DNA of 64,000 nucleotides from positions 1,103,501 through 1,167,500 of the forward strand of contig OU452225.1 of assembly GCA_911728455.2 (NCBI GenBank), in the 5' to 3' direction. The notes under the pieces were generated by a model. That model was not told the DNA's origin. It did not search any database and was given only the letters and a program-made list of their open reading frames with translations. Each line of letters starts with the position of its first letter. The stretch's first letter is position 1. A program made the position numbers and the translations under genes. Shown piece after piece: positions 44,701-53,700 of the stretch. The stretch is from Marthasterias glacialis. Its lineage: Eukaryota; Echinodermata; Asteroidea; Forcipulatida; Asteriidae.

Positions 44701-47700
44701 AACATACACAGTATGTACATTCTTTTGCCGTTGTGCAGTTACATGCCGTATGCCCCTGGAACACACTCTAATAATAATAATAATACGCAGTTCTTATGTA
44801 GCGCTTTATCACACCTGATGGATGTCTCAGACCCCTCATATCCTGCAAGGTATGATGAGTTACGTTCTTGAAGTATGAGATCTGTTCCTTTACAGCAACA
44901 TGTAACGGTTTACAAGGTGCTGTGGCGCAATTTGCAGCCGATCAAACTAGGAACACCGGAGCGAACCCCTTCTCTTTGCGATATTAAGTGCACTGGGTTC
45001 TTTTATGTGCATTACACAACACACACGACCTCCGGCTTTACGTCCCATCCGAAGGACGCAGCAATAATGGTTAAGTGTCTTGCTGATGGACACAAGTGTC
45101 ACGACCGGGATTCGAACCCACACTCTGCTGATCAGAAACACCAGAGCTTGAGTCCGGTGTTCTAATCCGCTCGGCCACGACACTAGCAGACTCTGTCGTT
45201 ATGGCTCCTTCCCTGCTGGATAGCTTCCAGAGCCAGCAGAGTCCCCTGTCACTCTGCTAACTCAGACATGGGTGTTTTCACTTGCACCTTTTTCCACACT
45301 TGTCTTTTTTTTCAACTTCATGTTCTCGCATGCACCCTTCACCTTTTCACAGCAGATGATGATGACCAACAAGAAATCTGTCAAACCATCATCACTTCTA
45401 CTATAGAGTGTTTTGAGAGGCTGTTTTTCGGACACCCGATCCCTTAAATATAATACCCAGTTTTTAGCTATGTAAATGATGTACAGAAAATGCTTCCATT
45501 TTGAGTAAAAAGACAATATCTAATTTGTGAGAACACTGTGTGGACAGTGTGTAAAAAATTAATAATACTAGCCATTTATGGCTGCTTATGACTACACGGT
45601 AATGATTGTTATTGTGTATCCTGCTTGTAAGTCATTACGTCACACACGTGCAGATCTGCTGCACACCCAAAGTTTTCGCTATTTCTGGCATAAGTTTTGT
45701 GTGTAAGTTTACCAAAGAAACTCACCCATTCCATCGTTCAAAAGCATTTCTTATGACAGAAACTTTTGAGATAACATTTATCTTTAGAATCCTCACCTTT
45801 GCCAAAGCAGCTTTTAATTCTCCTTGGAGTTTCTTAATAATTTCATTTCCCTGTCGACAAAAGAAGAACAACAAATTTCTTTTACCTCATCAAATAAGTA
45901 ATGGTAATATAAAAAATGTATTAAAAATTATGTTACAGCCATCTTGTTTTCTCACATCAAATCACTCTAACCAAAACGAGGCACAAAGGGTAATAACAGT
46001 CTGGCACCACTATAATTAAAATGAGAATCAGTGTTCATTATTGTTATTATGGACAAGGAACAAGACACAGATGTTGGCAGGCGTGATTAAGTGTACCTTC
46101 ATGACTTCATGGGACGTTGACTTGATGGTGCTCTCTAGCTTGGTTACCAGACTAGTCTTATGTTGTACACTTTCCTCCAACTTGGCCTACGGGAACAAGA
46201 CACAATTCAAATATTTCTTGAAAAAAAAAAAGTTTTCTAATAAGATAAGAGAAGTTAACCTCTAAAAAATGATTTTTTTATCTTCATTGAAACAATGTAC
46301 AAATGTGAACTAAGCAGAAATATAAGAAATTCAGCTTAATAGAGATGCTTCAACAATTGAAAATAGTTAGGCCCAATACATAAAGCTGTTAAACACAAAA
46401 ACAAATTAAAATAAAAACGAGAAATCTTGCAAGATTTATTGTAAAATTTTTGTAAAAGATTTGTTGTGTGATGATTTCAGTTGAATGGGAGATTTTTGAG
46501 GATGCTGGCTGGCAGCAGACTTACCAGGTATATCCATTGTTCTCTGATATGTGCGCATGCTCATAACTACGTAAACAACGACAATTTACCTGGTAAGTCC
46601 GCTGCCACCTATCATTCCTGTAATAACCCTGCGACCTAATTTTCCATTCTAGAAAGTTCATTGTGTATTGCTTCTGGACTTTGACATGTTTGACATGTTG
46701 ATGAAGTATGGGTCCCTAAGCAGCCCAATTTCACTATAGTCCCTTGACAGGACTCCCACTTTTACTCTTGGTATTTAACCTTTGATCCTACACTCCAGCC
46801 TTTGAAGTATTGCCGATTAGCCTATATGTTTTTCATTGTATGATGACTGTTCTAACCAGTTTTCCTTTAGCTAGTGCCAAGTGTAGATCGAATAATGTTT
46901 GCTCTCTAGCTCTAGTAAGTTTAGTCTGATTCCAATTTGATTTGTACACTAAGCGTGCATTTGACTATATAACAATTCCAAGGTCTCCCATTGGGTCAGT
47001 TGGAACGATCCGATTTTTCTCTTTCCAACTTTGACTATGGACGGTGAACACAGACAAAACTAAAGCTTTATAAAAAAGACCTTTGTGCTCAGGTTTGTGA
47101 GTTTTTTATGTGTGTGATCTTGGGGTATTAAAGTTGCCTATGGTAAGGAAAGAGTGAATTACCTTCTGGTCATTGGCGGCTTCTATCAACTGATTACTCT
47201 TGTCCAGCAGTGTCTCTTTGTCATGAACCTCCTGCTGCAGCACCGCAATGCGCGTCTGCTGCTGGCTTATAGTCTGCTCCCGGCTGCGCTGGTCTGTTTC
47301 CAGACTCCCACGCTGCTGCCGCAGGGACTGTAGGTCACGCTGGGCTCGCTGGTAGTCCTGAGTGGGAAAAATGTTTGAGTTTATAAATATTTACATACTT
47401 GAGAATCAGCATATTTTTTTGTTGTGTTTTACTAACATTTGACCCAATTTGTCAAAATTACTGTGAATTAGGTGTTATATGAAAGCTGTTAATTCTCTTC
47501 AATCTGATGAGCAAGTAAACCCAGTTTTGACTTTGGGCAAGAAATCTTCAGTTTGGGCAAGATTTTGGTATGGAGCATCATGTGTTTAATTATTAGGGGT
47601 ACTGGCACTGCCTCCTCAAAGATGACATTTTTCTCTAATTTACCTCATCCAGAGTCCCAAGTCTTCCTTTCAGTTCTCTCATCGATGACTCCAAGTGATA

Positions 47701-50700
47701 TTTCTTGTCCGTCAGGTCCTAAAAAACAAAACAATTAAAGCATACTAATCTCATGTGTCATGGCTGATCAGTCTTGTGCACTGGACTCTGAAGTTCTGAT
47801 GTTGTCAGAGTGTGGTTCAGGTCCTGGTCAGGACACTTGTGTCCTTGAGTAAGACACTTGCTTCAACCTTTGGATGGGGTGTTAAGCTGTAGGTTCTTAT
47901 GTGTTGTTTAATGCACTTACAAGAACCCAGTACATAGCTGAGCGGTCAATCGCACTGGACTTAAGCTCTGGTGTTTCTGATCAGCAGAGTGTGGGTTCGA
48001 GTCCTGGTCATGACACTTGTTTCCTTGAGCAAGACACTTTAACCATTATTGTTTCATCCTTCAGATGGGATAGAAAGTCAAAGGACCCTTGTGTTGTATA
48101 ATGCTTTAAAAAGAACCCAGTTACACTTATCACTAAGAGAAGGGGTTTGCCCCGGTGGTTCTGGCAGTGGCTGCTGGATCTTGTGAACCCTAATAAGATG
48201 CTCAATAAATGGCTCTCAAAATAAAATCAAACTTCAAAACCTATATTTAAAAATAACAATAAGCGCTTTGAGATACCCGTAAATAAAGGGCTTTACACAA
48301 AATATTATTATTTATTGTTAAGAGAAGAGACTTGTCCCAGTTTTCCTGGCATGATTGGCTGCAGATTATGCCACATCACCTTATGAACCCTTACTGGGCC
48401 CAGTGTGATGCAAGCTACTTACTTGATTTGCCCTCTGGAGATCTGTTAGTCTTGCCTGTAGTTCAGACGACCCTTGTAATCTCATGGAATCAATCTCTTT
48501 CCTTTCACGTTCGTGTCTTTGCTCCAAGTCTCGCTGGTTCTAAACAATTAAAATTCACACACAATTCTCTACCACAAATAGGAATAGGCTCATCAGCTGT
48601 AACTTTAGTTTTTAACAGAATGACTAACAGCGGAAAATTACAGTTGCACTGTATAAACACTGTCGTGTAAGGTTTTGAATACTTTTTGATCTGTATGCTT
48701 TTATTTTCATTTTTCATTTTCATTTATTAATTCTGGTTCTGAAGCCAAGGATTCTCAGAAAAGCGAACTTAATCACTATATGATAGCTGTTCGAATCCCA
48801 ACCGAGGAAAAATGCCAGTGAATTTTTTCACAGGACTCGGGAAAGGACTGAGTATACAGTGCTTGACACACATCGGTGTATGGGTAAAAATTATGAATAA
48901 CATTAATCAGTATACTAGCCAAGAGTCCCATGGAAAGAAGACAAGGAAGGAAGTTTCAGTTTTAGATGTGGGAGGAACACCCCAGAGAAATATTCCAGGG
49001 AAAACACACGCGATCAGGTAGGGATTGAAAACCCAATCTACATAGTGCCCCCAGAGGTGGAAGGTGAGAGAATATACCACTCCACACAGAAGCAAATTTT
49101 TCTGCTATGGTTAGCACAAACATTTGTGGACCGTTAAGCCCTGGCCTTTACCTGCAAGGCTCTCTGTCTTTCCTCTGCCAGTTCTTGTTTGTGTTTAGCA
49201 ATGAGGCTCTCCGTGTGGGCACTCCATTCTGATCTCAAGCTCTCCAGTTCATGGGTACGAGACGACAACGCCTGAAGAAAAAAACCCAGAAACATGAGAG
49301 AGACAGACATATCAAAGCATTTACTCCATCTTGATTTGGAAATAAGTAAACTTAAGTATGCAGACATGCAACTTTGCTTTTCCCAAACACAGGCAACTTT
49401 GTACTGTGTTTTTCACTTTTCTATGGCACTAAACTGGAAGAAAAAAAGGAAATCAGCTGATATGCGGAAAAGTTGCATGCCTAAGTACAACAAAATTGGG
49501 CTGATTACCAGAAAGTATTCATTCCCACCCCTTGCCACAGTGAATCTTTCAACTTCATGTCCCTGGTGTCCTTTAACCAATCTCAAGGGTAACTTTAGGG
49601 TCAGGAATGCAACTGTGGTTCGTCAAGAAAAAAAGAGGAAAGTGCCAAGCACAGCAAGACTTTATACTGCATTTTTGAACTTTCAATGGCACAGCTTAGA
49701 AACCCAAAACAGGGAAATCACCTGATCGGCTGAAAAGATGCATGTCTGTAGAGTGAAATAAAGTAGTAAAGTCTGTCTTGAACCAATATGGCTCATTAGG
49801 CCGGTGTTTATAACTGTCTGGTTTCCTTGGCATTAAATGACTGAAATTATTTCTATTCTTCCCGGACAGGATACCAGTCTATCCCAGGTTACTGGATGGA
49901 GAGTAGCAATTGTGATAAAGTGCCTTGCTCAAGGGCACAAGTGTCTTGACTGACCAGGCCAGGATTTGAACCTACATTCTGTATATTACAGAACTTGAGT
50001 CCACTGCACCAGGCCTCGATCTTAAGAAAAATGGGGGCAGGCCTTTGCTGGCCAAATCAGAGAAATTGTACAAGGGCATGCTGGCCGAGTTGGTAGTGAC
50101 AGTGCAATTTTTCTGAAGGGCATGCTGGCCAACTCGACAGGGCATGAGGCCAATGGCCTCGGTGGCCTCGGTTAAGATCAAGGCCTGCTGCACTAGACCG
50201 CTTGGCCATGACACCCCACTAAACGAGTGAAATAAGAATAGAATCTTGGAATGAATTACCTTGTGAGTTTCTTTGAGTTGTCCTGAGAGGGAAGTCTCTG
50301 TGTTACTCAGTCTCAGTGATACTTTGTTGTGTTCAGCCTGCAATGAAACATTAGCCATGAAATCTTTAGTATTACAAAAGTCACTTACGCAGGGCCAAAT
50401 TTCATAAAGCTGCACACTTTAGCACAACAAGAAGCTAAGCACAAAACAATTCTGCTCACAAGAATAAGGTTACCAGCCAATTTACCATGTCACATTTGCG
50501 ACTGGTATCCTGCTTATCTTGGCTTGGCAGAAATTTGAAAGCAATATTTTCTGCTTTAATAAGCAGCTCTATGAAATTGGGCCCTGCTTAAAAAAAAGAC
50601 CATGATCAATTCCCAATTTGCGGCTGAGGCTTCATCACCATGACAACATGCATTGAAGCATAGGAGGCCCATGGCAACACCCTTAGCAACAGCCGCAGCC

Positions 50701-53700
50701 ACCAATACAGAAATGGCTTGAGCAACAAGAGGCTAGAAGAGAAAAACAGTATTCATTATTGCTATAGACCTTTATTACACTGCAGCCATCTTTGTCAGAT
50801 TCCCTGGATACACAATGACACTGATAATCTTAACTCTCAATTTTTAAAAAGGGACCAGACTATTTCCCCTCCAGCCTCACTTTGGTTACATTGGTTTGAA
50901 TGGAAGAAATAAACAAGATGGCTGCACCATGATAAAAGTCTATTGCACACAGGAACATGGCGAGGGGAGACAGCAGGTAGCAAACACGCAACTTTGTGCA
51001 ACTGCCTGGAATACAAAACTTTGTACAGTGTTTTTCAGTTTTCTATGGCATTCAAATCAACCCTCCTACTGCTAGACCATTCAAAACCATTCAAAATTCC
51101 CATATACCAATTTCCTCACTGGTTTTGTGCACGACTATTGGTTTAACACTGGGAGCAGTGTGTGCCAAGTGAATAGGTCGCCATTCATGGTCACTCAAGG
51201 GTGTGAATGGAATTGGATCCTCAGTCAACTCAGTGCCAAATGGGCCTCAGAGTAGGAGGGTTGAGGGAAAAAAGAGGAAAATCAGCTGTTAAGTTGCATG
51301 CCTAAGGTAGGCGGTGTCATGTACTAACCTGTAATGATTTGAGGCATGTCGCTAGGTATTTCTTAACGTCGGTATCACTGCCCGGCTGTAGCTTTAGAGC
51401 CAGGTGGGTCAGATGTTTGAAGGGGTTGGTCTCCACCAGGCAAAGCTCAGCCAAACCCTGAGCCAGGGGCTCTGATCTCATTAAATGTAGAACAAACCTC
51501 AAGAAGAAGAAAAAAAAGAAATAAATAGTACGACACTAACAAATCAAACAACAGAGAATGGATTTGGTCTCTTATTGTTATGGGTCACTCCAAGTTCATG
51601 GTCACGCCAATTTACCTTATTGCTAATATTTCTATTCTATTGTTTATTGTTTTGTTGTTATTGTTGTTTTCTTCATTCTTTGTTAACTAAGTTTCATCTG
51701 TGCTTTCAGTTCTAAATTTAGACTCTCGGTTGAACAACCCTGAGCACAGAGAATCGTAATACAGGGATTTGCATTTGACAAGAACTACTTTTGGATGGTT
51801 GGTTGGTTGGTTGGTTTAATTCTGTGTATGCATGTAAATATATTTTGTAAATGTATGTAAATAGCATACATAAAAAACAATAGTTTTGTGGAAAATAATA
51901 AATGATGAGAGGAGGGTCATCTTTGAAGCCATAGGGCTTGACAGCGAAAATGAAGTGTTTAGTTAGATGAACATGGGAATTACTCAGCCGACTGGGTCCC
52001 CACTCCACCACCGGCAAGTATAGAGCATACAATAAGTGAATTTCAAAAACAAAAAAAGAATAATTTAGCTTTTTGCTAACGTGCTCTGAATCTTTGATGC
52101 TTTGTTTTTGTTGTTTTCTCATGTACATCGTTTTGTCATCTTACTGTAACTATGTTGATAATGTGCTTTGAAGTGGAAAATAAATTCCAACTTATTTTGC
52201 ATGTTCTCGAATAATTTAAAGAATAGAAGATGTTTGGTTAATAAAAGCCATGTGATCATTCAATTTCTCCAACGGATTAATGCGAAATTAAACAAACGGT
52301 AACTCGAGGTAAGTGTCTTGGTTTTACAGGGTTTTCCCGAGGTAAAAAGGTAGTGGGTCTATAATGAGCTGATTATCTACGGGTCAATGGATTCAGAATT
52401 GATTCCTGGAGCAATGTTTATAAACCCTTAGTGTGGAATGATTGCTAATCCTTCAATCCTATAATTACACAGCTCCAATGTGAGGACAGTCTTTTGTTAT
52501 GCCCAAGTTGGTCTGTTAAAAATGAATGTTTTTATGGCCCGCCTGTGCCAAGTTGACCTTAAGGTCTGGAAGACTATTCATAGCTTCATTGTTCGTATGC
52601 AAGTTGTTTTACCTCGGGAAAACCCCGTAAAACCTAGACACTTACCCCAAGTTTCCGCTTGTTTAATTTCGCATTCATCCCCAACCTTGTTCCCACAGTA
52701 AAAGTGCATCAAACCCCTTATATAGTTGCTGCAGATTGATCACCATATTAACACGCATTGATGCATAGGCTGCCCTCAGCAACACCCTCAGTATCAGCTT
52801 CTGCTGCAGCTGCCATTTTAAACACAGCTCGGCTCTTAGTCGATTGATAGCAATCCATAACCATAATTTTCAAAAATGGCACACGCCCTGGGAGTTGGGA
52901 TTTTAAACTTACTTGGGTGAGTCTTTGTTTTGCTCTTCAAAGCATCGTTGGAGAAGTTCTATAAGCTTCTGTGGGAATGCTGAGAAGTCTACCAGCAAAC
53001 CCTGCTGGACCTTCAGACTGTGGACAAGTAAGAAGAATAAATTACACTGACATACCTGTTAACCACTTAACCCCAGGTGACATGTATATATGAACATTTT
53101 CAAGCCGGACATTTTCAAAATGTTCTTTTGGTGTGGCGGTTGACATGACAACATGATTTGTGTGGAACAAGGTCAACAATGTGAGTGAAGTGATAAAATG
53201 CCCTCAAAATTTCATTGTGTAGCGTGCACCATGCATGCACTCAAGGTTCTACGCTTCTTTATCTGTAAAGTGGGACAAAAGGTACTCAAAATCATGCTTG
53301 AAATCTTCCTTTTACCGGGGATTATTGTGTAATCACCAATTTCCGACCTTCATCCTTTTGTCTGACAAACCAGAATGACGAGAGATCGATAGGCTGCCAC
53401 CATTGTTTCCCATTGTTCTCGGCATGGGAGGTAAGTCCGAGATTCCAGCATTCCATGGCTGTTTATCAGCCATGGCTTATGTGTCTGAGGGTTGACATTT
53501 TCTCTATTAAAAAGTTTTGACTTTGGGTTTTCGAAAATTTATCTAGTGAGTGGTCCTGAAAAAATATTTTGGGAATTCTGGAGAGAATGGTTTAATAAGT
53601 AAACTAAACTAAGAAGAAACCACACAGAAACAAAACACAAAGCACTTTAGTTCTATAAAAACATTGTTCACATTAGAAATTGCAAATTTATCAATATCTT

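Larger units (their letters stand above)
50338..51328 (-). other. SASS6: SASS6 intron 6
   Basis: Three consecutive MITE insertions: 'caatttcata' family (50392-50584), TA-MITE (50765-50942) and a GCATGCAAC element (about 50984-51305) that carries extra sequence in its middle. Confidence 0.75.

Noticed and set aside
45098-45183. Possible functional tRNA-Leu/Ser gene (minus)
   Set aside because: Acceptor stem has mismatches and the sequence continues into a repeat body shared with other loci, so it is a SINE head.
45606-46019. 137-aa plus-strand ORF
   Set aside because: Antisense to SASS6 exon 13 and a MITE fragment; a shadow frame.
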